Shown here: positions 35,964 through 44,806 of the stretch, in pieces
Position numbering within the stretch: position 1 is the stretch's first letter
How the letters are laid out: every line of letters begins with the position of its first letter
From: Clostridium sp. LS
GTDB lineage: Bacteria > Bacillota > Clostridia > Clostridiales > Clostridiaceae
NCBI RefSeq assembly: GCF_002760435.1
Contig: NZ_AUUU01000039.1
Span: forward strand, 62,001-126,000
DNA: 64,000 nt
Direction of reading: 5' to 3'
Notes under the pieces: model-generated
Seen by the model: only the letters and a program-made list of their open reading frames with translations
What the model was told of the DNA's origin: nothing
Databases searched by the model: none
Position numbers and translations under genes: made by a program

Positions 35964-37772
35964 TTAAAAGAATAAATGATTCATTTTCAAGTAAAAATAT
36001 GCCAGCTTTATGATATACCCTCCAAGGTTATATACTAGAAAAGCAGCAATCCAAGCAACTACTAATTGGAAAAATATAGAAAATAAAGTTAGCTTAAGTC
36101 CATATTCTTTGTGCATAGTTCCTATTGTAGATATACATGGAGTATATAACAATATAAATACTAAAAAAGCATATGCAGAAATAGCAGTAAAATGACTTGG
36201 TAGAATAATTGATAAATCGCCTGCATATATTACTTGCATTGAAGCTAAAACTGACTCTTTAGCAAGTAGTCCTGAAAGAAGCGATACAGCTGATTGCCAG
36301 TTACCAAAACCTAATGGTGCAAATATTGGTGCAAGTACATTACCAATTGATGCTAATATGCTCTCATCCACTTTTTCAACCATTCCATAAAAATTGAAAT
36401 TAGATAAAAACCATACAACAACACTCATAGCAAATATTATTGTTGATGCTTTTTGAAGAAAGCCCATAGCTTTGTCTAAAGTTTGTTTATAGATTGAAGA
36501 AATCTTAGGCATTTTATACTCAGGAATTTCAATAATAAAAGGTTCCTCATCTTTTCTGAAATATGTGTTTTTGAATAGAATCCCTAGTAAGAATGCAACT
36601 ATAACTCCAAGTAGATATAGTGATGACACAGCTAGTCCTCTATGTGATTTAAAGAAAACTGCTGCAAAAACTGTATAAACAGGTAATCTTGCATTACAAG
36701 ACATAAATGGCACTAGTAACGCTGTTAACTTTCTGTCTTTTTCACTTTCTAAGGTTCTGGCTGTCATTATTGCAGGAACTGTGCAGCCAAAACCTATGAT
36801 CATAGGAATAAATGCTTTTCCTGAAAGTCCCATTTTTCTCATCAATTTATCCATCATAAATGCAACTCTTGCCATATAGCCACTATCTTCTAATATAGTA
36901 ATACATATAAATAATACTAAGATTATTGGTAAAAGGACTAAGATGCCACCCACACCAGAAATTATTCCATCTATTATAAGAGAACTAAACCAATGTGAAG
37001 TACTTGAAAGTAAAATTCGTGCATATGGAATAAGATAATCATTAAGTGATGAATCCAAGAAATCAGAAATTGGTTGTCCAACCCAAGAAAAAGTCAATTG
37101 AAACATTAAAGCCATTAATACTATAAAAATTGGATATGCTAAAATTGGATTAAGAACAAACTTATCTAATTTTTCAGTAATACTTTCCTTTTTCGTTTTA
37201 TCAAAGGTTACACATAAATTTAACACGCCTTCAATAAAACTATAAGCTTCCTTCTCAGATGAAAAATTAAATTTTTTATTGCTTAATGCTTTTTTAAAAT
37301 TTCCTTGTTTCAATCTATCTTCAATTTTATCAATTCCTTGATTCTTTCCAGCTATTATTGGAATAACTTCAACATCTAATTCTTTTGCTAATTTTTCATA
37401 ATCAATAGTTATTCCTTTATTCTCACAAACATCTATCATATTTAAAGCTAAAATTATTGGCTTATTAAATTGTTTTAGTTGAGTTGTTAAATATAAATTT
37501 CTGTTAAGATTTGATGCATCAACAATATTCAAAATCAAATCAACATTTCCGTCTTCTAAAAAACTTTTTGATACCTTTTCTTCATTTGAAAAAGTATCCA
37601 TAGCATATATTCCTGGTAAATCTACAATTTTAATATCTCCAGAAAGAAAGCCTTCCTTTTTATCTACTGTTACGCCAGGCCAATTTCCTACGTACTGATT
37701 TGAGCCTGTAAGTGCATTATATAATGTTGTTTTTCCTACGTTTGGATTACCAAGTAAAGCTACGTTTATCAT
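35964..37772 (-). CDS. feoB: Ferrous iron transport protein B
   Basis: FeoB imports Fe2+. The N-terminal G domain has GNPNVGKTTLYN (8-19), the VDLPGIYAM G3 element and LNMIDVCEN (NxxD) at about 110. The membrane part has the two gate motifs (GFGCTVPAIMTART and the CISTIGTMHKE segment) and about ten hydrophobic helices. 602 residues is on the short side for the family, ending soon after the last helix. Confidence 0.95.
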   Translation of the reverse strand: MINVALLGNPNVGKTTLYNALTGSNQYVGNWPGVTVDKKEGFLSGDIKIVDLPGIYAMDTFSNEEKVSKSFLEDGNVDLILNIVDASNLNRNLYLTTQLKQFNKPIILALNMIDVCENKGITIDYEKLAKELDVEVIPIIAGKNQGIDKIEDRLKQGNFKKALSNKKFNFSSEKEAYSFIEGVLNLCVTFDKTKKESITEKLDKFVLNPILAYPIFIVLMALMFQLTFSWVGQPISDFLDSSLNDYLIPYARILLSSTSHWFSSLIIDGIISGVGGILVLLPIILVLFICITILEDSGYMARVAFMMDKLMRKMGLSGKAFIPMIIGFGCTVPAIMTARTLESEKDRKLTALLVPFMSCNARLPVYTVFAAVFFKSHRGLAVSSLYLLGVIVAFLLGILFKNTYFRKDEEPFIIEIPEYKMPKISSIYKQTLDKAMGFLQKASTIIFAMSVVVWFLSNFNFYGMVEKVDESILASIGNVLAPIFAPLGFGNWQSAVSLLSGLLAKESVLASMQVIYAGDLSIILPSHFTAISAYAFLVFILLYTPCISTIGTMHKEYGLKLTLFSIFFQLVVAWIAAFLVYNLGGYIIKLAYFYLKMNHLFF

Positions 37773-37839
37773 GAATTTAAGTCTCCCCCATTTGCATATA
37801 ATAAGATTTTTCAGCTAAAGTATACCACTATTAATTATA

Positions 37840-38064
37840 CTATATTTTCTTTAAATGTATATTTTTAGCATCATTTTTTCTTATAGCTAAATCAAAACCT
37901 CTAAAATTAATAATTATAGGGTCTCCTAGGGGTGCTGTTCTCCTAAGCTCTACCTCAGTACCTTCGATGCATCCTAAAGCAAATAACCTTTTAATCAGTT
38001 TCGAATCACCTTTAATAGATGTAATTATCCCTTTTTCTCCTGGACTTAAATTACAAATACACAT
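37840..38064 (-). CDS. feoA: Ferrous iron transport protein A
   Basis: A 74-residue SH3-like protein that assists FeoB. Typical segments are LSPGEKGIITSI and RLFALGCIEGTEVELRRTAPLGDPIIINFRG. AGGAGGTG precedes the start. It leads the feoA-feoB-Cys-rich protein operon; the upstream AT-rich region (38065-38130) has a weak Fur-like run (AATAATGATATTC on the minus strand), not enough to call. Confidence 0.93.
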   Translation of the reverse strand: MCICNLSPGEKGIITSIKGDSKLIKRLFALGCIEGTEVELRRTAPLGDPIIINFRGFDLAIRKNDAKNIHLKKI

Positions 38065-38179
38065 AATAATAACACCTCCTAATTGAAATCATTTATCATA
38101 TAATTAAGAATATCATTATTGTCTATATTTTTCAATATTAAATGGTATTTTTAGAACAATTTTATTCAATTCTCTCAAA

Positions 38180-38923
38180 TTATTTTTTTATAGCATAAAA
38201 TCCACATTGCATATGAGAATACCAAAAAACTTCATAAACATTAAATCCAGTATTCTTTAATAATTCTATATGGTCAAGGATAGAAATTGGGTAATACTCT
38301 TTATTGAATCGCGATTTATGATTTTCAATGGCTTGCTTAGTCCTTCCCATATTTTCTTGAAATGCTCCCCATCTGTTTAGTCCAATCAAGGTTCCATTAT
38401 CAGTTAAGGGTTTTATATTTTCAAAGGTAATATATATTCCATCATCATTTAGTAAATCATAACAATTCCTAGTTGCAATTATTCTTTCTTCTTTGCTTAA
38501 GTAATGATGAACCTGTATTGCTGTAATTACATCTACTTTATTACTTATGTATTTACTTAATTCTTGTGAACAGCATTTTTGTATAAAATTTACTCTTTCC
38601 ATTGATTTTTCTTTAAACTTTTGCTTTGCCTGCACAAGCATTTCCTCTGATAAATCTGATAATATAAATTTAGTATTTGGAAAAATATTATATGCCTTTT
38701 CAATAAAAGTTCCAGTCCCACACCCTATGTCTAACCATTTTCTGCTTTCTTTATTATAATTAAAAACTAAATCAATTGTTTCATTATGAAAGTTTTCGTA
38801 AAAGGGAATTGTCTTTATAATATTATCATCATATTCTATTGCTTTATGAGGTGTTGTATTATCGTTCTCCATTAGAACTTTATAAGTATTTCTGTTTTTT
38901 TCTCTATCAAAATTATATGTCAC
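38180..38923 (-). CDS. SAM-dependent methyltransferase
   Basis: A 247-residue class I methyltransferase: SAM motif LDIGCGTGTFIEKA (about 62-75), acidic loop FILSDLSEEML, and AIQVHHYLSKEER as motif post-II. It resembles small-molecule methyltransferases of the UbiE/Trans-aconitate type, but substrate cannot be inferred. It diverges from a LysR regulator at 39101, which could control it. Confidence 0.8.
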   Translation of the reverse strand: MTYNFDREKNRNTYKVLMENDNTTPHKAIEYDDNIIKTIPFYENFHNETIDLVFNYNKESRKWLDIGCGTGTFIEKAYNIFPNTKFILSDLSEEMLVQAKQKFKEKSMERVNFIQKCCSQELSKYISNKVDVITAIQVHHYLSKEERIIATRNCYDLLNDDGIYITFENIKPLTDNGTLIGLNRWGAFQENMGRTKQAIENHKSRFNKEYYPISILDHIELLKNTGFNVYEVFWYSHMQCGFYAIKK

Positions 38924-39100
38924 TTTAAATCTCTCCTTTTTTTATTCATTTTTAGCTGCTTATACTGTAATTTTATTCTAATTAATGTTATAATCCAAAT
39001 ATATATTTTTTATATTTATTATAACTATAGTTTATATCATATATTACAAATTTCAGAATTACTTTACATAATAAAAATTATAGTAACGGAGGATTATTGC

Positions 39101-39991
39101 ATGATTTTAGATTTAAACCTGTATAAAGTATTTTATACAGTAGCAAAATATAAAAATATATCCCGCGCATCAGAGATTCTTTTTGTTTCTCAGCCAGCTG
39201 TAAGCAAATCAATTAAAACTTTAGAAAAAAATCTTGGGATAAAACTCTTTTTACGAAGTTCAAAGGGTGTTACACTAACTTCTGAAGGCGAAGTATTATA
39301 CAATCACATTGAGAATGGTTTTGAAGAAATTCTTTTAGGTGAGAGATTGGTTGAAAAATTGAAAAACAAAGATATGGGAACTATCAACATTGGAGTAAGT
39401 ACTGCCATAGGGAAAAATTATCTTGTTCCTAAACTTGAGAAATTTATACAACTATACCCTAACTTTAAAATTAATATATTAAATAGGCCTACCATAGATA
39501 CTGTGCAATTAGTTGAAGAAGATAAATTAGATTTAGCTATTGTTGGGGCTCCTAATAGTGATGACAATCTGCAATTCGTAAAATTATCGATAATTCACGA
39601 TATATTCGTAGCTAGTCCTAGTTATTTAGATAAATTAGCTTACACATCCTTAGAAGATTTGTTTAATCGAGGATCCTTTATGCTTCTCGAAAATCCTAAT
39701 GTAACTAGAAGTCATATAGATAATTATTTCATTAGTCAAAATTTAAAAGTAATAACTGATATCGAAGCTAGTAATATGGATTTTTTAATTGAATGCGCCA
39801 AAATAGGGCTTGGAATTACTTCTGTAATAAAAGAATTTATTTTAGATGACTTAAATAACGAGAGATTAATAGAAATTGCTTTAGATACACCTATTCCTCA
39901 GCGTCATATTGGTGTAATATATAAAAATGCATCTAACCTTTCCATAGCATCTAAAACCTTAATAGAATTCCTAAAAAATTATATTAATTAA
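39101..39991 (+). CDS. LysR-family transcriptional regulator
   Basis: The protein (296 residues) has an N-terminal helix-turn-helix (YKNISRASEILFVSQPAVSKSIKTLEKNLGIKLF) and a periplasmic-binding-protein-like effector domain from about 90. GGAGG precedes ATG 39101. The divergent methyltransferase gene is the natural target candidate. Effector unknown. Confidence 0.9.
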   Translation: MILDLNLYKVFYTVAKYKNISRASEILFVSQPAVSKSIKTLEKNLGIKLFLRSSKGVTLTSEGEVLYNHIENGFEEILLGERLVEKLKNKDMGTINIGVSTAIGKNYLVPKLEKFIQLYPNFKINILNRPTIDTVQLVEEDKLDLAIVGAPNSDDNLQFVKLSIIHDIFVASPSYLDKLAYTSLEDLFNRGSFMLLENPNVTRSHIDNYFISQNLKVITDIEASNMDFLIECAKIGLGITSVIKEFILDDLNNERLIEIALDTPIPQRHIGVIYKNASNLSIASKTLIEFLKNYIN

Positions 39992-40013
39992 ATATGAACA
40001 TTTTAGCAAAAAG

Positions 40014-40047
40014 ACACCAAACAATATATACCTATAAAGTTTGGTGT
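40014..40047. terminator. Terminator-like hairpin
   Basis: ACACCAAA (40014-40021) pairs with TTTGGTGT (40040-40047), between the convergent LysR and LSm-like genes. Confidence 0.7.
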
Positions 40048-40110
40048 TATAAAATAATTTATTAATTTATATATACCAATAGCACTGCTGTAGCTCTTAT
40101 TAAGTATTTC

Positions 40111-40482
40111 TTAATAAGGGAAGTATGGATAAATTGGATATGGTACAGGTGGTGCAATGTAAGGATAAGGTAATAAAGATAATGCTGCTAAAGAAGCTAA
40201 AGGAAAAGCTTGACGAACAAATCTTCTATACCTTATAGGACCTGGGCCTGGATGGTAATAACCTGGATATACTCTATATTGCTCTGAGTGACTTTCATTT
40301 TCACGAGCTAATACGTCTTCGCCAACTAAAATGATAATACGATCTGGGTCTACGTTTTCAATAATTCCATCAAAGGTTCTACCATCAGTTAAAGTTAATT
40401 TTGTATGATAATACATACATCTTTTGCATTTTTCATGAATATTTTGTAAGTCTCTGTAATTATCTTCTCTTTCTAATTCCAT
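40111..40482 (-). CDS. LSm/Hfq-like small domain protein with Pro/Tyr-rich tail
   Basis: Residues 24-57 (YYHTKLTLTDGRTFDGIIENVDPDRIIILVGED) look like an Sm-type beta-barrel segment, as in Hfq-like and YlxQ/YmfK-like clostridial proteins. The C-terminal 55 residues are rich in Pro and Tyr (YPGYYHPGPGPIRYRR, then YPYIAPPVPYPIYPYFPY), a low-complexity tail. ATG 40494 abuts the AAAGGAG site, so ATG 40482 is preferred (123 residues). RNA binding is possible but unproven. Confidence 0.7.
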   Translation of the reverse strand: MELEREDNYRDLQNIHEKCKRCMYYHTKLTLTDGRTFDGIIENVDPDRIIILVGEDVLARENESHSEQYRVYPGYYHPGPGPIRYRRFVRQAFPLASLAALSLLPYPYIAPPVPYPIYPYFPY

Positions 40483-40587
40483 TTTTTTGAACATCTCCTT
40501 TCGAAAACATCATATTCAGTTTTTAGGAAAATCGTTCCATATTATAAAGGAAATGTTCAGAAAAATTATATTACTATTTTTAAAATG

Positions 40588-41604
40588 TTATTTTAAGTTC
40601 TTTACTCCTTCTTCTAATATCTCCATTTGAAGTAGAGTCTGCTCATCGGTAATAGTTTTATCTCCTCCATTTACAATTGCCTCATATAGATCATCATATA
40701 CTCTTCCGTAGTCTCCATTAACAGTTTTCACTTTTTCTTCATGAATTATGCCTTCTTCATCAATATACGTTAGAACACCATAATGCTTTAATGTATCAAC
40801 TCCAAAGTCTTCATTCTCAGGCATATAAAATAATTTCAAATGTTCTTCCTGGCGATCCTTTGTCTCTTTTACGAAACATCCTTTTGTTCCATATGCCACA
40901 AAACTTGGTCTTTCCTTGAGTCTAAAGTAACTAGATTTTACGGAAACTTTTAATTTCCCATAATACAAATCTAAATCGAAGTAATCGTTCATTCTTCCCG
41001 CTCCCAATAATTGTCTTACATCATAATGAATATTATCTGGCTTGCCAAAATAACTAATTACCTGATCTAAAGTGTGACAACCATGCCCATATAAATATGA
41101 ATTTGAAGGAATAAAGCTAGTAATTGACAATGGTACTTCAGGACGGTAATAATCATAATTCATTTCTACTTCTAACAATTCACCTAATTTTCCATCTTCA
41201 ATTACTTTTTGAACAGTTAAAAAATCACTATCAAAACGTCTATTTTGATATGCCTGAATAAACAAGCCTTTTTCCTTTGCTAATTCAAATATTTCTTTTG
41301 CTTGAATTGATGTTTCCATAAAAGGCTTTTCAACCAAACAATGTTTATTATGTTCCAATACCATCTTCGCATACTCATAATGACTATCATGTGTTGTACA
41401 TACAACAATTAATTGAATTTCTGAGTCATTTAATAGTTCATCTAAATTAGATATATAATTTATCCCAGAAATTCTATTCCACTTCTCATGGTTTGGGTTT
41501 CTTTGATAAACTGTTTTTACTTTTATATTTTTTCTTTTAATAACAAATGGAAGATGATATCTGTTTGTACTTTTACCATTTCCAATATAACCAATTGTAA
41601 GCAT
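40588..41604 (-). CDS. Gfo/Idh/MocA-family oxidoreductase
   Basis: The 338-residue protein has an N-terminal Rossmann domain (TIGYIGNGKSTNRYHLP; CLVEKPF with the catalytic Lys region EKP) and a C-terminal beta-sheet domain with GHGCHTLDQVISYFG. Such enzymes act on sugars or cyclitols with NAD(P). ATG 41604 follows AGGAGG and lies 22 bases after the aldo/keto reductase stop; the longer frame overlapping that gene is rejected. Likely second gene of an operon with it. Confidence 0.88.
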   Translation of the reverse strand: MLTIGYIGNGKSTNRYHLPFVIKRKNIKVKTVYQRNPNHEKWNRISGINYISNLDELLNDSEIQLIVVCTTHDSHYEYAKMVLEHNKHCLVEKPFMETSIQAKEIFELAKEKGLFIQAYQNRRFDSDFLTVQKVIEDGKLGELLEVEMNYDYYRPEVPLSITSFIPSNSYLYGHGCHTLDQVISYFGKPDNIHYDVRQLLGAGRMNDYFDLDLYYGKLKVSVKSSYFRLKERPSFVAYGTKGCFVKETKDRQEEHLKLFYMPENEDFGVDTLKHYGVLTYIDEEGIIHEEKVKTVNGDYGRVYDDLYEAIVNGGDKTITDEQTLLQMEILEEGVKNLK

Positions 41605-41626
41605 GAGTCCTCCTAAATAATTTATC

Positions 41627-42736
41627 TTATGACATAAATTCTGAATGCACTTTTTTAAGTAATTCTGGAATTTGTAAAGATTGAGGACAATGTTGCATAC
41701 AAAGACCGCAAGAAACACATTGGTCAGCTCCAGAACCTGCTGGCACTAAATTACTTTGGTACTGCCCTTTATCTACCCAATGAGATTTCATAAGTTGATG
41801 ATTGTTATAGAGCTTGAATATCTCCGGAATTGTTACACCCTTTGGACATGGCATGCAATATCTGCAACCTGTGCAGCCAATACTCTTCTTTGCTTCATAA
41901 GCTTCACGAATTGTTTTAATTAAATTTAAATCTTCATCAGACATAACATTTGGAGATGCTTGATTAAATATTTTTAAATTATCCTTCAATTGTTGAAGAG
42001 TACTTGTTCCGCTTAAAACTAAAGAAATTTCAGGCATGTTATATAACCATCTAAAACACCATTCTACCAAAGTACGTTTTTCTGGATATTTATTAATGAT
42101 ATCGTGAACTTCCTCAGGTACTGTATTAAGTATATATCCTCCCCTTAGAGGTTCCATGATAACTACACCCATGCCTTTATCAGCTGCATATTTTAAACCT
42201 TCAACACCAACTTGCTGTGTTTCATCTAGTATATTAAGCTGAATTTGAGTCATTTCCCAATCAAAGGAATCTACAATTTCTTTAAACGCACTTAGGGTAT
42301 TATGAATGGAGAAACCTTTATGAGCTATTTTTCCTTTTTGAATCATTTTATCTAAGAAAGTAAGACCATCAAATTTCTTTACTTTCTCCCAATTTTCGTG
42401 ATTCATATTGTGCAAAAGATATACATCTATATGATCAGTTCCTAGTCTTATCAATTGTTCATCTAAATATTTTTCAAAATCTTCATGTTTAGTAATATTC
42501 CAAATAGGGCTTTTAGTAGCTAAATAAGTTTTATCTCGATAACCATCCTTTAGGGCTTTTCCCATTGTTACTTCACTGCCTTTATAGATATAGGCAGTAT
42601 CTAGGTAATTTACGCCGTTATCAAGAGCGTAACGTACCATTTCAATAGCTTCTTTTTCATCAGAAGGAAATCTCATGCATCCGAGTCCAAATCTAGATAC
42701 TTTCATTCCTGTTCTTCCATATTGGGTATATTCCAT
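41627..42736 (-). CDS. Aldo/keto reductase with C-terminal [4Fe-4S] ferredoxin module
   Basis: The first 275 residues are an AKR TIM barrel (GLGCMRFPSD; catalytic Asp and Tyr in NYLDTAYIYKGSE; Lys in ATKSP; His in YLLHNMN). The C-terminal 90 residues add cluster-binding cysteines CTGCRYCMPCPKG and CVSCGLCMQHCPQ. This AKR-ferredoxin layout is common in clostridia. It is read from a MerR-type promoter 35 bases upstream and is followed by a Gfo/Idh oxidoreductase; together they may reduce aldehydes or sugar-derived ketones. Confidence 0.9.
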   Translation of the reverse strand: MEYTQYGRTGMKVSRFGLGCMRFPSDEKEAIEMVRYALDNGVNYLDTAYIYKGSEVTMGKALKDGYRDKTYLATKSPIWNITKHEDFEKYLDEQLIRLGTDHIDVYLLHNMNHENWEKVKKFDGLTFLDKMIQKGKIAHKGFSIHNTLSAFKEIVDSFDWEMTQIQLNILDETQQVGVEGLKYAADKGMGVVIMEPLRGGYILNTVPEEVHDIINKYPEKRTLVEWCFRWLYNMPEISLVLSGTSTLQQLKDNLKIFNQASPNVMSDEDLNLIKTIREAYEAKKSIGCTGCRYCMPCPKGVTIPEIFKLYNNHQLMKSHWVDKGQYQSNLVPAGSGADQCVSCGLCMQHCPQSLQIPELLKKVHSEFMS

Positions 42737-42770
42737 ATAACTTCACACCTTTCTAAAATTAGATAATTTT

Positions 42771-42801
42771 AGTATACAACTTAGAGTGTAATCTAAGTCA
42801 A
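42771..42801 (-). promoter_or_regulatory. MerR-family-type promoter with 19-bp spacer
   Basis: On the minus strand TTGACT (42801-42796) and TATACT (42776-42771) are 19 bases apart. The spacer holds the perfect inverted repeat ACTTAGA...TCTAAGT. It matches the promoter at 1702-1732 in the -35, spacing and operator core, so both may answer to one AdhR-like regulator that is not in the window. Confidence 0.75.
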
Positions 42802-42926
42802 TAGATTTTTTCATATCTCTTTTGTAAAATGAAATTAATGTAACATTAGCAAGCAAATGAATAAATTTTATAATAAAAGAAAATCTACTAATATAGAAAT
42901 TAATACAAAATGCATGGAGGATTAAA

Positions 42927-43973
42927 ATGAATATACTAAAGAAAGTAATATATATTACTATTATTTTTATCTTATTACATAGCACTAAAGGTACTGCATA
43001 TGCTAGCTTAAATATTGTTCAAAATCCAGTCAAGGTAGCTGTATTCTTAAATAATTTTAATGATCCATTCATTTCTAATGTTAAAAAAAGCTTAGAAAAT
43101 ATTGAAAAAGAAAATGAAAAAAAAGTCCAGTTTACTTTTTTTGATGCAAAGAGTAATCAAACTATTCAAAATGAAAGTATTGTAAAAGAACTTAATGATA
43201 AAAATTTTGATCTTTTCGTAGTAAATTTAGTAAGTAACAAAATAAGTGACGTAGAAAGTACCTTTAACAAGATATTTCAGAATAATATGCCTCTAATACT
43301 ACATTTAGCTCCTAGTTCAGAATTCGCTAATGTTATTAAATCTTATGGCAAAGCTGTCATTATAGGTTCAAACGAAGAGCAATCCGGCACTCTACAAGGG
43401 AAAATTCTTGTTGATGCATGGAATGCTAAGAAAGAAACTATAGATAAAAATAAAGACGATATTTTGCAATATGTTATACTAAAGGGGCCTGCTGACAGCA
43501 TATCAACAATCTTTAGGACAAAATATTCCATTGGAGCAATTAATAACGCCGGAATAAAAACACAAGAACTTTTATCAGTCAATTGTAATTGGAATGAAGA
43601 ATGTGCTAAAACCACAATAGAATCAGCCCTGCTAACACTTGATGGTAAAATTGAAGCTATAATATCAAATAACGATGCTATGGCAATAGGCGCTATCAAA
43701 ACTCTTCAGAAATATGGATACAATAAAGAAGATAAATCTAAATATATTCCAGTAGTTGGGATTGATGCTTTGCCAGAAGCTCAAGCACTAATTAAAAAAG
43801 GAATTATGACAGGAACTGTTTTGCAAGATCCTCGTGAGCTTGCAACTGCAATATATATTGTAGGGATGAATATGATTTCTGGAAGATATCCTCTTGAAGG
43901 TACGAATTATAAATTTGATGAAACTGGAAATACAATTAGAATACCTTACCATCCATATACTAACTTACAATAA
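42927..43973 (+). CDS. Galactose/glucose-type periplasmic-binding protein, solitary
   Basis: A 348-residue type I periplasmic-binding protein related to MglB: YGKAVIIGSNEEQSGTLQGKIL, AIISNNDAMAIGAI and VVGIDALPEAQALI are typical. The N-terminus is a signal sequence (ITIIFILLHSTKGTAYA) with no lipobox Cys, so the protein is secreted or membrane-held rather than lipid-anchored. No permease or ATPase gene is nearby. The usual Asn of the VLND loop is Gln here (VLQDPRE). It is a paralogue of 46611-47678. A role in sensing rather than transport is possible. Confidence 0.85.
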   Translation: MNILKKVIYITIIFILLHSTKGTAYASLNIVQNPVKVAVFLNNFNDPFISNVKKSLENIEKENEKKVQFTFFDAKSNQTIQNESIVKELNDKNFDLFVVNLVSNKISDVESTFNKIFQNNMPLILHLAPSSEFANVIKSYGKAVIIGSNEEQSGTLQGKILVDAWNAKKETIDKNKDDILQYVILKGPADSISTIFRTKYSIGAINNAGIKTQELLSVNCNWNEECAKTTIESALLTLDGKIEAIISNNDAMAIGAIKTLQKYGYNKEDKSKYIPVVGIDALPEAQALIKKGIMTGTVLQDPRELATAIYIVGMNMISGRYPLEGTNYKFDETGNTIRIPYHPYTNLQ

Positions 43974-44369
43974 ATCTTTAATTATGTATTTCAAGATACT
44001 AATGCCTATCTATCATCGTATAATATTTTATTTAGCTACCAAAGTTGAGACTCATGTACCGTGAGCCTCTCTTTAGGATTGAGTATATTAAGGTTCTACA
44101 ATAACAACAATTGATACATTTTTTCTATATATCACTAAATCATCTTGTAAAATCTCTATAAGTGTAAAAACTTGCGGTTTCGTATTCATCTTGACTATTA
44201 AATTCTAAATATTTTACTTTAACTACTATCTTCATTACTTAACATCATTCCATTTTAGAATGGCGCATTGAAAAATCGCTAATTCAATCTTCTGAACTGC
44301 GATTTCACAATTAGTAATGTATCCTTATTGTATAATAATTTTTAATATAGATTATGCTTAATTTCTTAA
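43974..44369. other. Intergenic region with hairpin and decayed frame
   Basis: After the binding-protein gene an imperfect hairpin (GAGACTCA 44047-44054 with TGAGCCTC 44062-44069) may end transcription. A possible broken small gene is listed separately at 44088-44235. The rest is AT-rich with no signal I recognise. Confidence 0.4.
44088..44235 (-). pseudogene. Possible decayed small gene
   Basis: From ATG 44235 the minus strand encodes MKIVVKVKYLEFNSQDEYET and on to FTR-stop; shifting frame near the middle continues as LQDDLVIYRKNVSIVVIVEP to a stop at 44088. The length is 148 bases, one off a multiple of three, which fits one frameshift. No recognised family. Confidence 0.3.
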
Positions 44370-44792
44370 TTATCCATTTGATGCTCGTATTTTAATAAAT
44401 TTAATTACATCTTCCAATGTCAATTTTTCTTTTACTTCTATCATAAGCCATTTTATGCCACGTAAACTTCCAGTATCAATATATAATTTTTGAATATATT
44501 TACTGCAGGTAGGAAGCATAAATTCAACCTCTTGCCGTTCTTTTTCCCCAATAACAATTAAAACAATGAAGTAATGTTCCATTGGATATAAAGTACATAA
44601 GGATTTCCCGGATTTTTTATATTTTATATTCCAACCTTTTTGCATGGAGCATTTACTATATTCCATTTTAGGTATTACAGAGTACGTATTTTCTACAAAT
44701 GAGCAAAACTCATGAAACAATTCACTATTTACATACTCCTTAATATTTTTCCATGAAGGCTGGTTATCTTGTAAATATAAATTACTACACAT
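44370..44792 (-). CDS. DUF3788-family protein
   Basis: A cytosolic 140-residue protein with the DUF3788 core (GWNIKYKKSGKSLCTLYPMEHYFIVLIVIG; RGIKWLMIEV). ATG 44792 (MCSNLYL) follows AGAGGTG; a GTG within that site gives three extra residues. It lies 14 bases downstream of an AraC-family gene in the same direction, the usual pairing for GyrI-like AraC regulators, so they probably form a two-gene operon. Function unknown. Confidence 0.8.
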   Translation of the reverse strand: MCSNLYLQDNQPSWKNIKEYVNSELFHEFCSFVENTYSVIPKMEYSKCSMQKGWNIKYKKSGKSLCTLYPMEHYFIVLIVIGEKERQEVEFMLPTCSKYIQKLYIDTGSLRGIKWLMIEVKEKLTLEDVIKFIKIRASNG

Positions 44793-44806
44793 AATGATCA
44801 CCTCTT

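Noticed and set aside
38065..38140. Fur box upstream of feoA
   Set aside because: Only a partial match to GATAAT-type repeats in very AT-rich DNA; too weak to call.
41605..41718. N-terminal extension of the Gfo/Idh protein
   Set aside because: It would overlap the upstream aldo/keto reductase in another frame; AGGAGG precedes the ATG at 41604.
42743..42985. Leftward 80-codon frame over the binding-protein start
   Set aside because: It overlaps the MerR-type promoter and the real rightward gene; no ribosome site.
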